DNA of 64,000 bases from Geomonas agri (GCF_020179605.1 NZ_JAINZO010000001.1:806001-870000); one strand, 5' to 3'. Counted from the first letter of the stretch, positions 6,581 through 16,034 are shown. Numbers and translations: made by a program. Notes: generated from the letters alone by a model not told the origin.

Positions 6581-8650
6581 ATGGCGCTTATGGTGTTGTC
6601 CGTCTTCCTGCTACTGGTTTCCGTGCTGCGCATCGTACTGCTGGAGAGACGCAGCGGCACGTACAGCTGTCTTGCCCCGCCGTTTCTTGCCATCGCCGTC
6701 TTGCAGCTCTTCGATTTCTTTGCCCTGAGCGGCCTCTGGCCCGAAATAGACTGGAAACGAAGCGCCTTGTTCGTCGAGGCGCTTTTGCCCGCACTCTGGC
6801 TCCTCTTGAGCGTCACCTATGCACGGGAACTCCCGGAAACAGGGCTGCCGCTCAGAAGCCGCCTGCTGGTCCTGGGGAGTCTTTTCCTGGTACTGGTCCC
6901 CCTCCTGCTGCCGGCCGCCTCTTTCTACTATGCGCCTGACTTCCCTGCCGAGCCGGTGCTTTTCCTGGCAGACGCCGGTTACCGTTTCTATGTCGCTGTC
7001 CTTGTCCTCTTGGTGGCGGCTCTTATCAACTTCGAGTCTACTCTGGTAAATGCTTCAGCCGACGCCCTGTGGCGCGTGAAACTCGATATCGTCGCGCTGG
7101 GCTCCATGCTCGCCGTGCTCGCCTTTTACTACTCGAGCGCCCTCTTGTACCGCTCCCTCAACATGGAGCTTGTTCCGCTGCGTTCCCTGCTTTTTATCAT
7201 TGCCTCGCTTATGATGCTCTATACCCGGTCGCACTGGCGTGGCGGTGCGCGGGTAAAGGTTTCCCAGGCGGTACTGCTGAAGTCGGCGGTAGTGGCGGTG
7301 GTCTCCGCCTATCTGATTGTGCTGGGGGTGTTGGGGGAGGGGATGCGGTACTTCGGGGCGCTGTTTCCCCGCGCGCTTACCCTGTCTCTGGGATTCATCG
7401 CGGGGATACTGTTGCTGCTGCTGATTCTCTCGGACCGGGCCAAGCGGGAATTAAAGGTCTTCCTGCACAAGCACTTCTACCAGAGCAAGTACGACTACCG
7501 GGCACAGTGGCTGGGGCTTACGGAAAGGCTTTCCACGTTTGAAGACGGGGACGACCTGGTAAAGAGGGTGCTCCTCGCTTACTGCGAGATCTTCGGGGTG
7601 CGGGGCGCGGCACTGTACCAGCACCAGCAGGGATGCGGCTGGTACTGCGTTGCGTCGACCCTTGAGCTTGAGCCGCTGCACGAGACCATCGAGGATGACA
7701 GCCCGATCCTTTCGTCGCTGCGGGAGCGGCGGTGGGTCTTTTGCAGCAGTGACGAGAACCGGGGGCTCACCGCCAAGGATTGGCAGTTTCTCGAACGCTA
7801 TGGTGTTTCCTTCGTGGTGCCCCTGTTCGAGGCTGAAACCCTGTCCGGGTTCATCGTGCTGGGGGAGCAGGTGGTGCCCGACGAGCAGTACCGATATGAA
7901 GATTTCGACTTGATGAAGACTATCGCGCGGCAGGTGTCGGTAGCCATGCAGCACCAGCGCCTGTCCGAGCAGCTGACCCAGGCCAAGGCGATGCAGGCCG
8001 TGGGGGGGCTCGCCACCTTCGTCGTGCACGACCTGAAAAACCTCGCGGCCACCATCTCGCTTGTGCTGGAAAACGCGCGGGAGCACATCGAAAACCCGGA
8101 GTTTCAGCAGGACATGCTGAACAGCCTGGATAATACCACCAGGAAGATGCACCACCTGATCGGACGCCTACGCAACCTCGGGGAGAGCGAGCTTTTGCAG
8201 AAACGCCCCGTGGACCTGCTTGCGCTCACCGAAAATTGCGCCGGGATGGTGGGAAGGACGATTTCGGTGCAGGGGAGCCAGCAGGTCGTCCTGGGGGACA
8301 AGGAGGAGTTGCAGAAGGTCCTTTTGAACCTGCTCCTGAATGCGGTTGAGGCGTCGGGGCCCGAGGGCCCCGTTGCCGCCGAGGTGGGCTGCAACGGCAC
8401 CCCCTTTGTCAGGGTGACCGACCAGGGGTGCGGCATGTCGCCCCGCTTCATAAGAAACGATCTCTTCGTGCCGTTTCACAGCTCGAAGAAAACCGGTCTG
8501 GGGATCGGACTGTACCAGTCGCGTCAGATCGTCGCGGCTCATGGCGGCAGGATAGAGGTGTCCAGCGTGGAGGGAGAGGGTACGGTTTTCACCGTCCACC
8601 TGCCGCACGCCGCGGAGGAGGCTGCCAGCGTTGGCACCGGTGCCGCTTAG
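6581..8650 (+). CDS. prsK: XrtA/PEP-CTERM system histidine kinase PrsK
   Basis: A 689-aa sensor kinase. The N-terminal half has eight or nine hydrophobic helices (to about residue 285), then comes a GAF-like domain (about 320-455), a HisKA-like region with phospho-acceptor H483 in FVVHDLKNLAATIS, and an ATPase domain with LLNAVEAS (N box), DQGCGMS (G1) and GLGIGL (G2). This architecture and the adjacent PrsR identify PrsK, the kinase of exosortase A clusters in exopolysaccharide-producing bacteria. GAGGTAA precedes the ATG. prsR starts 9 bp after its stop. The signal sensed is not known. Confidence 0.9.
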   Translation: MALMVLSVFLLLVSVLRIVLLERRSGTYSCLAPPFLAIAVLQLFDFFALSGLWPEIDWKRSALFVEALLPALWLLLSVTYARELPETGLPLRSRLLVLGSLFLVLVPLLLPAASFYYAPDFPAEPVLFLADAGYRFYVAVLVLLVAALINFESTLVNASADALWRVKLDIVALGSMLAVLAFYYSSALLYRSLNMELVPLRSLLFIIASLMMLYTRSHWRGGARVKVSQAVLLKSAVVAVVSAYLIVLGVLGEGMRYFGALFPRALTLSLGFIAGILLLLLILSDRAKRELKVFLHKHFYQSKYDYRAQWLGLTERLSTFEDGDDLVKRVLLAYCEIFGVRGAALYQHQQGCGWYCVASTLELEPLHETIEDDSPILSSLRERRWVFCSSDENRGLTAKDWQFLERYGVSFVVPLFEAETLSGFIVLGEQVVPDEQYRYEDFDLMKTIARQVSVAMQHQRLSEQLTQAKAMQAVGGLATFVVHDLKNLAATISLVLENAREHIENPEFQQDMLNSLDNTTRKMHHLIGRLRNLGESELLQKRPVDLLALTENCAGMVGRTISVQGSQQVVLGDKEELQKVLLNLLLNAVEASGPEGPVAAEVGCNGTPFVRVTDQGCGMSPRFIRNDLFVPFHSSKKTGLGIGLYQSRQIVAAHGGRIEVSSVEGEGTVFTVHLPHAAEEAASVGTGAA

Positions 8651-8659
8651 GAGGATCAG

Positions 8660-10018
8660 GTGAGAAAGCTTTTGATTGTCGACGACAACGAGGATATCAG
8701 GCAGCAGCTGAAATGGGGGTTGAACCAGGAGTACCAGGTTCTTCTGGCTGGCGACGCCAGGGAGGCGCTGTCCCTTTTCAGAAACGAGCGTCCCGCCGTG
8801 GTGGTGCTCGACCTGGGGCTGCCTCCCTATCCAGATAGCTCCGTCGAGGGGTTCCGCTGCCTTGACGAGATGCTGGGGGTGAACCCGGTGACCAAGGTGA
8901 TCATGCTTACCGGCAACAACGAACGGGAAAACGCGCTGAAGGCGATGCGAATGGGCGCTTTCGATTTCTACGCCAAACCCCCGGTGCTGGCCGAGTTGAA
9001 GGTGATGATCGGGCGTGCCTTCCACATAGCCAACATAGAGGAGCAAAACAGCACCCTTGCTGCGGGTGGCGAGGTGGATGATCAGTGGGGCATGGTTGGC
9101 AAATGCGCCGAGATGCAGGCGGTCTACACCACGATCAGGAAGGTCGCCACCTCCAATGCGCCGATCCTGATCGTAGGGGAGAGCGGGACCGGCAAGGAAC
9201 TTGTGGCGGCGGCCATCCACGAGGCCAGCCAGCGCCGCAAGGGGCCGCTGGTGGCCATCAACTGCGGCGCCATACCGGAGAACCTTCTGGAGAGCGAACT
9301 CTTCGGGCACGAGAAGGGGGCCTTCACCGGCGCCCATACCGCGGTGCGCGGCAAGCTGCAGTATGCCCACAAGGGGACCCTTTTCCTCGACGAGATCGGC
9401 GAGCTCCCCGTGAACCTGCAGGTGAAGCTGCTGCGCTTTCTGCAGGAAGGGACCATCCAGCGGGTCGGGGGGAGGGAGGAGATTCCCATCGATGCGCGCA
9501 CCACCTGCGCCACCAACATAGACATCCAGAAGGCGATCGAGGAGGGGCGCTTCCGCGAGGACCTCTACTATCGCATCGGCGTCGTCACCATCAAGCTCCC
9601 CCCTTTGAGGGAGCGCGGCGAAGATGTGCTCCTTCTGGCCGAGACCTTCCTGCGGCTTTACTGCAAGGAGAACAAGAAGAAGGTGCGCCTGTCGCCGGCG
9701 GCGGTCGCCTTCCTGAAAAGACACGACTGGCCAGGCAACGTGCGTGAATTGAGGAACCGGATCCAGCGGGCCGTTATCATGTGCGACGGCTCCAGCATCG
9801 GCCCCCTCGACCTTGGGTGCGATGTAGAGCCTCCGCCGGTGCCGGTCGCCAGCAATGACGTCTTGTCCCTCAGGGAAGCACGCGAGCGGATGGAACGGGA
9901 GATGATTCTGAACGCCATCGAGCGGCAGTCCGGCAACATCCTGAAGGCCGCAGAGGAGCTGGGCGTCAGCCGCCCCACGCTGTACGACCTGATGAAAAAG
10001 CTCTCCATCCACCAGTAG
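8660..10018 (+). CDS. prsR: Sigma54-dependent response regulator PrsR
   Basis: A GTG start with AGGAGG six to seven nt before it. The 452-aa protein has a receiver domain (1-120, phospho-acceptor D51 in VVLDLGLP), a sigma54-activating AAA+ domain (about 145-385; Walker A GESGTGKE 173-180, sigma54-contact GAFTGA 220-225, Walker B LFLDEIGE 241-248) and a Fis-type HTH (about 405-450, ILKAAEELGVSRPTLYDLM). It is the PEP-CTERM-system regulator paired with PrsK and should activate sigma54 promoters of exopolysaccharide and PEP-CTERM genes, none of which I could place in this window. Confidence 0.92.
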   Translation: MRKLLIVDDNEDIRQQLKWGLNQEYQVLLAGDAREALSLFRNERPAVVVLDLGLPPYPDSSVEGFRCLDEMLGVNPVTKVIMLTGNNERENALKAMRMGAFDFYAKPPVLAELKVMIGRAFHIANIEEQNSTLAAGGEVDDQWGMVGKCAEMQAVYTTIRKVATSNAPILIVGESGTGKELVAAAIHEASQRRKGPLVAINCGAIPENLLESELFGHEKGAFTGAHTAVRGKLQYAHKGTLFLDEIGELPVNLQVKLLRFLQEGTIQRVGGREEIPIDARTTCATNIDIQKAIEEGRFREDLYYRIGVVTIKLPPLRERGEDVLLLAETFLRLYCKENKKKVRLSPAAVAFLKRHDWPGNVRELRNRIQRAVIMCDGSSIGPLDLGCDVEPPPVPVASNDVLSLREARERMEREMILNAIERQSGNILKAAEELGVSRPTLYDLMKKLSIHQ

Positions 10019-10039
10019 TCCCGGCGCGGCACGCTGGGG

Positions 10040-11572
10040 TCACCCGGCCCCCTCCTCCCGCAGCCTGGCAAAGGCCACCTTGCCGTTTTCGAGCTTGGGC
10101 AGCACCCGCACCAGCCTGAGCTCTCCCGGCATCTTGAACTTGGGAAGCCACTTCTGGCATCTCCCCAGTACCTCCTTCCCGGTGGTGCCCCCGTTTATGG
10201 GAACCCCTACCGCCACCAGCCGGTGCCCCGCGAGAGGGTCCTCGACACCGAAAACCGCCGCTTCGACCAATAGACCGGTCGCCATCAGGGCGTCCTCGAC
10301 CTCCTGGGGGGCGATTCGGTGCCCCCCGACTTTAAGCTGTCGGTCACCCCGCCCTACGAGGTAGAAGTACCCGTCGCGGTCCCGGTACCCCATGTCTCCC
10401 GTCCGGTAGCCGTGTTCACCCAGAACCCTCCTGGTCCCTTCCGGGTCCCTCCAGTACCCAGTCATGATGTTATCGCCTGCCGCCACCAGTTCCCCTGTCT
10501 CTCCTTCGGAAAGCTCCCTTCCCGAAGCGTCCACTACCTTCATGGTGACTCCCGGGATGGGAATTCCTATGGAATCGATCTTTTCCCTGAGGCGTTCAGG
10601 CTCGACGTAGGAAAGCCGGGCGGAAGCCTCCGTGGCCCCGTACATGACGTAGAGCTTTGTGTGCGGCGGCAGGGCACGCAACAGCTCTTCCTTTACCTGG
10701 CGCGCCATGTGCCCCCCCGCCTGGGAGCAGTAGCGCAGGGCAGGGAGCCTGTCCCGGTATGCCTTGAGGGGAGAGCGGTGCAAAAGGTAGGCGTAGGTCG
10801 AGGGGACCCCGGAGAAGCCGGTTACTTCTTCCTCCTCCATCTGTGTGAGGACCGTCGCGGGATAGGCGAAGGTGTTGTTGATGACGAGGCTCGCGCCAAC
10901 GGCAATGTGGGTGTTCAAAAGAGATTTCCCCATGACGTAGAAGAAAGGGAGCACCACCATCTGCCGGTCCGCTTCCGTCAGCCCGAGAAAGGCGACTATG
11001 GAGCAGGTGTTGGCCACCACGTTCGCGTGCGACAGCATGACACCTTTGGGTGGCCCGGAGGAGCCGGAGGTGAAGATGATGCTCGCGAGGGAGCCGGGGG
11101 CGAGGGAGAGCGGCGGGGGGGACGCCCCTGAACGGAGGAGTTCTTCAAAAGGCACGGCCGCCACGGGAAGCTGGAGCCGCTGAAAGGAGGGGGCTGTGAG
11201 AAGCACCGCGGCAAGCGGGCAGGGAGGGGCTTCCCCCAGGGCTTTCGCCCCCCTTGCCGAGGCGATGACCACTTGGGGCGTGGTGCGCTCCATGATGCGC
11301 CGCAGCGTGTCCGACCTGGTCTCCGGGCTCATCGGGACGGCGACCAGCCCCGCCTTGAGGATGGCGTAGTACGAGATGACGTACTCCTCGCTGTTTTCAA
11401 CGAGCAGGAGCACCCGCCCTCCCGCTGTTGTCCCGCAGTGCGCCAGCCAGTTGGCCAGGGAGTTGGCGCTTTGCTCAAGTTGCGCATAGCTGACCCTTCT
11501 CTCCCCCAGGATGAGCGCCACCTTATCGGGCAAGCGTGCGGCAGAGCGTTCGAGAAACTGGTGGATGAGCAT
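10040..11572 (-). CDS. AMP-forming acyl-CoA/acyl-ACP ligase, exosortase-associated
   Basis: A 510-aa ANL superfamily adenylating enzyme. IIFTSGSSGPPKGV (about 165-180) is the phosphate-binding A3 loop, YGATEAS the A5 motif, YRTGDMGYRDRDGYFYL A7, VGRGDRQLKVGGHRI the A8 hinge and ENGKVAF the catalytic-lysine A10 region, so all core motifs are present. It activates a carboxylate as an adenylate and transfers it to a thiol, most likely the acyl carrier protein encoded 18 bp upstream. Ligases of this type recur in exosortase A clusters. It is the last gene of the minus operon and converges on prsR with a 21-bp gap. Confidence 0.88.
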   Translation of the reverse strand: MLIHQFLERSAARLPDKVALILGERRVSYAQLEQSANSLANWLAHCGTTAGGRVLLLVENSEEYVISYYAILKAGLVAVPMSPETRSDTLRRIMERTTPQVVIASARGAKALGEAPPCPLAAVLLTAPSFQRLQLPVAAVPFEELLRSGASPPPLSLAPGSLASIIFTSGSSGPPKGVMLSHANVVANTCSIVAFLGLTEADRQMVVLPFFYVMGKSLLNTHIAVGASLVINNTFAYPATVLTQMEEEEVTGFSGVPSTYAYLLHRSPLKAYRDRLPALRYCSQAGGHMARQVKEELLRALPPHTKLYVMYGATEASARLSYVEPERLREKIDSIGIPIPGVTMKVVDASGRELSEGETGELVAAGDNIMTGYWRDPEGTRRVLGEHGYRTGDMGYRDRDGYFYLVGRGDRQLKVGGHRIAPQEVEDALMATGLLVEAAVFGVEDPLAGHRLVAVGVPINGGTTGKEVLGRCQKWLPKFKMPGELRLVRVLPKLENGKVAFARLREEGAG

Positions 11573-11590
11573 CTGGCATCTCCTCCCCGG

Positions 11591-11839
11591 TCATCCCTGT
11601 CGCTTCCGGGCCAAAAAGCCCACCAGGCGATGCACGGAGTCCAGGTTTTCCGGGACGAGTTCCTCGTCCTCCACCCTGATGCCGAAGCAGTTTTCCAGGA
11701 AGGACACCAGTTCGAGGATACCGGTCGAGTCGACGATGCCCGATTCGAGGAAGGAGGTGGTATCCTCGAGGTCCCTGTCGTCGCCGAAAAGGAAGTTGTC
11801 CACGATATAGGACCTGATCTGTTCGCGCTCCTCGCTCAT
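11591..11839 (-). CDS. Acyl carrier protein
   Basis: An 82-aa acidic protein with the carrier-protein fold and LESGIVDSTGILELVSFLE, where Ser38 of the DST motif is the expected 4'-phosphopantetheine site (D-S-T in place of D-S-L). The ATG at 11839 overlaps the stop of the NadE-like gene (ATGA, 11836-11839), showing translational coupling. A longer frame covers this gene, but only its last 82 codons make sense. Together with the ligase it forms an activation and carrier pair. Confidence 0.9.
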   Translation of the reverse strand: MSEEREQIRSYIVDNFLFGDDRDLEDTTSFLESGIVDSTGILELVSFLENCFGIRVEDEELVPENLDSVHRLVGFLARKRQG

Positions 11840-12855
11840 ATGCTGAACCTCTCTGATGGCACCCCCGGGCGGGCGGGGACCTCGGGGATCTCCACGACGG
11901 TCAGGCCTGCCAGGTGCAGGTACCTGGTCGTCGATCGCTTGATGTCTATGTCCTGGTAGACCTTGCGTACCTGGTCCGGCGTTAGCCCGCACGCGGCCGC
12001 GGCGTCCTCCGGTGACACCCCCCGGTTCTTGGCGCATAGGCAGAGGTCCATGGTCCGGTACGGCAAGGAGAAATAAAACTCTTCCTGCCCCTGGGGAAGC
12101 GAGTAGGTGTCGGTGGTCGGTGCCCGCGAGCGGATCTCCTCGGGGATGCCCAGGTACTCGGCCATCTGGAATACCTGACTCTTGTAAAGGTGGGCGATCG
12201 GCTTGAGGTCCGCCGCGCCGTCGCCAAGCTTGACGAAGAAGCCCTGGTCGTACTCGAGCCGGTTCGGGGTTCCGGCCACCGCGTAGTTGAGACGGTCGGC
12301 GTGGTAATACTCGAGCATCTTGCGGGTTCTCTGTTTGCAATTGGTGGCGGCCACTATCTCGAGGTAGGGGCCAAGAGGCAGGCGTTCTTTCAGGATGGTG
12401 CCGTCCGGGGCCCGGGCAACGATGTAGTGGAGGCGAAATCCCTTGCTGTCGAAGACCCCCGAAATGACGATTTTCGACCGCCACCCTTCCCCGTACCCGG
12501 GAATTACCTTCCTTAGCGCGGCGTCGTAGGCGGCATAGCAGCCGGCTGCTTCGAGGACCGGTGAGATGTCGATCCTCTGCGACCCGATGCCCAGGTGCCG
12601 GATCAGGGCAGCGCTTAGCTGCGGGGTTTCCTGCGCGGAATGGAGCTCCGGCATCTCCAGGCCATAGACCCGGTCCCTCCCTATGGCTCTGACCGCCAGC
12701 GCCGCGGTGACGCTGCTGTCGATCCCTCCGGAAAGGGCGACCAGAAGCCCCCTGCGCTTTAGGGTGTCCCGCAGGATTGTTCGTATCCCCGCCGTGATCC
12801 TCTGGGCCTCGCACTCGCAGTCGATGTCAAGCGCCGATGCGCTGAAACGGCTCAT
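11836..12855 (-). CDS. nadE: NadE-like PP-loop amide ligase / NAD synthase
   Basis: A 339-aa PP-loop ATP pyrophosphatase with ALSGGIDSSVTAAL (about 40-53), GTPNRLEYDQGFFVKLGDGAADL (acceptor and ammonia region) and LYKSQVFQMAEYLGIPEEI, all typical of ammonia-dependent NAD synthases. No glutaminase domain is present. The gene overlaps asparagine synthase-like and carrier genes by 4 bp on each side. That context (amidotransferase, carrier, ligase) suggests it may amidate a pathway intermediate rather than only make NAD. Sequence alone cannot separate the two. Confidence 0.8.
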   Translation of the reverse strand: MSRFSASALDIDCECEAQRITAGIRTILRDTLKRRGLLVALSGGIDSSVTAALAVRAIGRDRVYGLEMPELHSAQETPQLSAALIRHLGIGSQRIDISPVLEAAGCYAAYDAALRKVIPGYGEGWRSKIVISGVFDSKGFRLHYIVARAPDGTILKERLPLGPYLEIVAATNCKQRTRKMLEYYHADRLNYAVAGTPNRLEYDQGFFVKLGDGAADLKPIAHLYKSQVFQMAEYLGIPEEIRSRAPTTDTYSLPQGQEEFYFSLPYRTMDLCLCAKNRGVSPEDAAAACGLTPDQVRKVYQDIDIKRSTTRYLHLAGLTVVEIPEVPARPGVPSERFSI

Positions 12856-14825
12856 GTTCCCTCCTGGACGACCCGCTTGCCGAGCAGCAGTCGCTGCTGC
12901 GGCAGGCGGAATTTTTCGATGAACTGTTGGTGCAGGATTTGGGTGGTGAGTATGCCGACGATGGCCATATGGTGCACCTCGCTTGCTACCTGCCGGTCGG
13001 GTTCCCGGTACTTGGCCAGCAGGTTGCGGGTCTTCGCAACGTCAAAGTAGCCGGCGGCGGCCAGCCCTTTTTCGGACAGGAACTCCTCGCTGCAGTCGTC
13101 CTGTCCTGAAAGGAAAAGCTCCCGGATCGGGGCGCGGTAGGGGAGCTTAGGCCGCTGCACGATCTCCTTTGGCAGGCTGGATCCGAAGGCCTTCTTGAGG
13201 ATGTACTTTTCGTGCAGCCCCCTGATCTTCCAGCGGGGCGGCAGCTTCATGCCCAGATCGATGATGCGGTAATCGAGAAAAGGGAGCCGCAACTCGACGG
13301 AGTTTGCCATGGCGACCCGGTCCCCCTGTGAACTGAGGAGGTAGCTGGAGAGGAAAAGCTCTATTTCCAGCAACTGGGAGCGTGCCAGGAGGTCGCGCGA
13401 AGCAAACCCCGCCGGAAGGAGGTGGGCAAGATCCTCCTCGGGGCACCACTGTGTCAGTTGCCGTGCCAGGGGTGCGGAAAAGAACATCGTGCTCCTCTGC
13501 GTATCGTTCCACCGGATCCGGTGGGAGAAGAACGGATCATCCGGGTCGGTGGGGGTGACTGCAAAGAACTTCTGCAGCATCATCCGGTACCGGGCCGGCT
13601 CCCTGAAAATGTAGGGGTGCAGCCTCTCCAGCAGGCGCGGCCTCCAGGCGGACCCGGGGGCCTTGCTCCAGAAGCTGCGTATCTTTGCCTCCTTGAAGAT
13701 GTCATACCCGCCAAAAATCTCGTCCGCCCCCTCGCCGGTGACCACCACTTTGAAGCCGCTGTCGCGCACAAGCTTTGCCAGGAGGAACATCGGTACCGGA
13801 GCGGTGCGCAGAAGCGGCTTTTCGGCGTGCCAGACCACCTCGGAGAGCGAGTCCCTGATCTGCTCATTTGTGACGCGGATCTCGCTGTGTCTGGTCCCCA
13901 GCTGACGCGCCATGGTGCGCTGGTAGGGGGTTTCGTCGAAAGCAGCCTCGGAAAACCCTATGGAGAAGGTACGCAGCTCGTTTTTGCATCCCCCCGCGAT
14001 GGTCGAGGCTATGATGGAGGAGTCCAGGCCGCCGCTCAGGTAGGCCGCCACCGGGACGTCGGCGCGCAGCCTGATCTTGATGGCATCGGCAAGAAGCGCC
14101 CTGGTTTCTTCCACCGCGTCATCAATGGAGCCCGCGAAACGCTCTTCGGGGGGGTAGTAGGGGAGCTGCCAGTAGGGCGCCTGCGCGACGATGCGCCCCC
14201 CCTTGACGACCTGGAAGTGGGCTGGAGGAAGTTCGTATATTTCCCCAAAGGGGGTAAAGGGGGGCAGGGTGCTCCAGTAGGTGAAAACCTGCCGGAGGGC
14301 GTGCGGAGAGATGCTGCGGGGAATGCTGGGGTCGGCAAAGAGTGCCTTGACCTCGGAGGCGAAGCTGTATTTTCCCCCCTGGTGGTAGTAGTACAGGGGG
14401 CGGATGCCCACCCGGTCCCTGGCAAGGAAGAGCTCCCGTTTGCGCGTATCCCAGAGGGCGAAAGCAAACTGGCCGTTTAGCAGTGGCAGGAATTCCCTGC
14501 CGTGCTCCTCGTACAGGTGCACCAGGATCTCTGTATCGGTGTGGGTGGCAAAGCGATGTCCCTGCCGTTCCAGTACTCCCTTCAGTTCCGGGTAATTGAA
14601 GATCTCGCCGTTGTAAACGACCCATATAGTGCCGTCCTCGTTGCCGATTGGCTGCGTGCCGTCGACAAGGCCGACGATGCTGAGCCGGCAATGGCCAAGG
14701 GCTACGCAGCGGTCGAGGTAGACCCCAGCTTCGTCCGGTCCGCGGTGCCTGATGGAGGACAGCATGTCAGTAACAAGCCGCTCCGGTCCGTTCCCCGTGT
14801 GGAAAAAACCCGCAATGCCGCACAT
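12852..14825 (-). CDS. Asparagine synthase-like glutamine amidotransferase (XrtA-associated type)
   Basis: The start is taken at ATG 14825 so that Cys2 is the N-terminal glutaminase nucleophile (MCGIAGFF); AGAAGG precedes it. The 657-aa protein has a class II glutaminase domain (2-190, RHRGPDEAG) and an AsnB-type synthetase domain (about 215-600) with the PP-loop SGGLDSS and EGADEIFGGYD. Homologues in exosortase clusters are annotated as amidotransferase 1, XrtA-associated, and probably amidate a sugar or peptide during exopolysaccharide synthesis. The stop overlaps the NadE-like start. No asparagine auxotrophy link can be inferred. Confidence 0.88.
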   Translation of the reverse strand: MCGIAGFFHTGNGPERLVTDMLSSIRHRGPDEAGVYLDRCVALGHCRLSIVGLVDGTQPIGNEDGTIWVVYNGEIFNYPELKGVLERQGHRFATHTDTEILVHLYEEHGREFLPLLNGQFAFALWDTRKRELFLARDRVGIRPLYYYHQGGKYSFASEVKALFADPSIPRSISPHALRQVFTYWSTLPPFTPFGEIYELPPAHFQVVKGGRIVAQAPYWQLPYYPPEERFAGSIDDAVEETRALLADAIKIRLRADVPVAAYLSGGLDSSIIASTIAGGCKNELRTFSIGFSEAAFDETPYQRTMARQLGTRHSEIRVTNEQIRDSLSEVVWHAEKPLLRTAPVPMFLLAKLVRDSGFKVVVTGEGADEIFGGYDIFKEAKIRSFWSKAPGSAWRPRLLERLHPYIFREPARYRMMLQKFFAVTPTDPDDPFFSHRIRWNDTQRSTMFFSAPLARQLTQWCPEEDLAHLLPAGFASRDLLARSQLLEIELFLSSYLLSSQGDRVAMANSVELRLPFLDYRIIDLGMKLPPRWKIRGLHEKYILKKAFGSSLPKEIVQRPKLPYRAPIRELFLSGQDDCSEEFLSEKGLAAAGYFDVAKTRNLLAKYREPDRQVASEVHHMAIVGILTTQILHQQFIEKFRLPQQRLLLGKRVVQEGT

Positions 14826-14887
14826 ATGACCTTCTCGTTCGACAGTGATGAGCACCAAGAGCCGGTATGACGCCGGATGCCTGCCGG

Positions 14888-15538
14888 TTATCCGGCTTGA
14901 AACGGGAACATCACGTCACGACGTTGCGCGGGACTGCAGGCAAGGAAGTGGTCAGAGGTAAAGCACCTGATCCAGAGAACGTTGCGCCGGATGGCATATC
15001 CGTAGCGAAGGTGCGTCTTGAGGGAAGCTGTGTTGGCATAGTCTACCATGGTGATGATTCTTTTACGCCCCAGCATCTTTGCCCGCTCAAACAGTCGTTT
15101 TTGAAAAAGCACCCATATCCCGCGCAATCTGTATGCCTGATGGATGAAGCAGTCATAGCTGTAGATCGAATCTTCCGGGATGTCTAGCCGGTAGTTGTAG
15201 CGCTGCTCCATGTGACTGTGCTTGTCAGAAAACCAGATGTAACCTACCACTTCCCGGTCATTCAGGGCGATAAGGCAGGATTCCCCCTTGTCAAAACGGT
15301 CCAGAAACAGCTCCTGTTTGTTTTCCAAAAGGCACATTCCCGGGACGTCGGCAGGGGTACCCGCGCGGACCGTGCCGTACTCCCGCAGGGGCTTTGAGGG
15401 ATTTTCTGAAAGATCGAGTACTAAAAAACTCGAAATACGTAGCGGTTGCCCTGGGACCTTATCAAGCACATCCTTCAGGATAAGCAAAGGAGGTTGTTTG
15501 AACAGGTTTCTGAGTTTTTGCAACCATGCCGAAATCAC
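14888..15538 (-). CDS. GNAT family N-acyltransferase
   Basis: A 216-aa protein. After about 50 residues of N-terminal extension comes a GNAT-like core: YGTVRAGTPADVPGM (beta1/alpha1), CLIALNDREVVGYIWF (beta2-beta3), SIYSYDCFIHQAYRLRGIW (beta4 and the acyl-CoA loop, with R-L-R-G in place of the usual RGxGxA/G) and ANTASLKTHLRYGYAIRRN (the C-terminal N-x-x-S...GF/Y motif). It probably acylates an amine with an acyl-CoA or acyl-ACP. It is the first gene of the minus operon, 62 bp upstream of the amidotransferase gene, so it may use the acyl group handled by the ligase and carrier. Confidence 0.75.
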   Translation of the reverse strand: MISAWLQKLRNLFKQPPLLILKDVLDKVPGQPLRISSFLVLDLSENPSKPLREYGTVRAGTPADVPGMCLLENKQELFLDRFDKGESCLIALNDREVVGYIWFSDKHSHMEQRYNYRLDIPEDSIYSYDCFIHQAYRLRGIWVLFQKRLFERAKMLGRKRIITMVDYANTASLKTHLRYGYAIRRNVLWIRCFTSDHFLACSPAQRRDVMFPFQAG

Positions 15539-15752
15539 AAGGGCTCCGTCTCATGCTGGCAATGCGAAGGGTTTTAGTTACAGATAAATTCCAGATTGTG
15601 ACAGGCAGCAACATTGTGATAGTGCGCATTTCTTAATATAGCATCAAACAGTGACAAGTCACCCGTGTGAAGCGGAGGGACGGAATTTCAATCAGGGGGA
15701 AGGAAGATACACCAAAGAAGGAAAGCGGGAGATGGTGATAACCGCTGAAACG

Positions 15753-15786
15753 AAAGGACCGGCATAGGTGCCGGTCCTTTTGGGCG
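15753..15786 (-). terminator. Intrinsic terminator of the zinc-finger gene
   Basis: AAAGGACCGGCA-TAGG-TGCCGGTCCTTT (15753-15780) is a perfect 12-bp hairpin. It lies 24 bp past the stop of the minus gene 15804-16034; on the plus strand it carries a TTTT tail and on the minus strand TTTCGTTT. Confidence 0.7.
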
Positions 15787-15803
15787 TGCTGACCGAAACT
15801 TTG

Positions 15804-16034
15804 TTATAGGCCAGGAGGAGCAGGGGGTGGGGTCCAGGCAGCAGGCGGTCGGTGGAGACGGTTGCCGAGGGGACTGATCTCGCACGTGGGACAGCTTACC
15901 GTGCCGCTGCCGAAACAGACGCTGCAATCCGATTCCCAGATATCCAGTACCGGCACGTAGTACCGGTTCCCGGTGCCGCCGCATTCGGGGCAGGTGACCA
16001 TCTTCTTGCCTTTGCAGTCGCTGCAAGTTCCCAT
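15804..16034 (-). CDS. Small DnaJ-type zinc-finger protein
   Basis: A 76-aa protein with CSDCKGKKMVTCPECGGTG and CSVCFGSGTVSCPTC: four CxxC pairs in the order of the DnaJ cysteine-rich zinc-binding domain, which would hold two zinc ions. No J domain is present. Such stand-alone fingers are common in Geobacteraceae and their role is unknown. AAAGGAGTTG precedes the ATG. It is a single gene with its own terminator. Confidence 0.75.
   Translation of the reverse strand: MGTCSDCKGKKMVTCPECGGTGNRYYVPVLDIWESDCSVCFGSGTVSCPTCEISPLGNRLHRPPAAWTPPPAPPGL

Noticed and set aside
8168-10012. 614-codon minus-strand frame opposite prsR
   Set aside because: Shadow of prsK/prsR; the plus frames contain complete kinase and AAA+ motifs.
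13422-14480. 352-codon plus frame opposite the amidotransferase gene
   Set aside because: Shadow frame; the minus frame keeps all AsnB motifs and correct gene overlaps.
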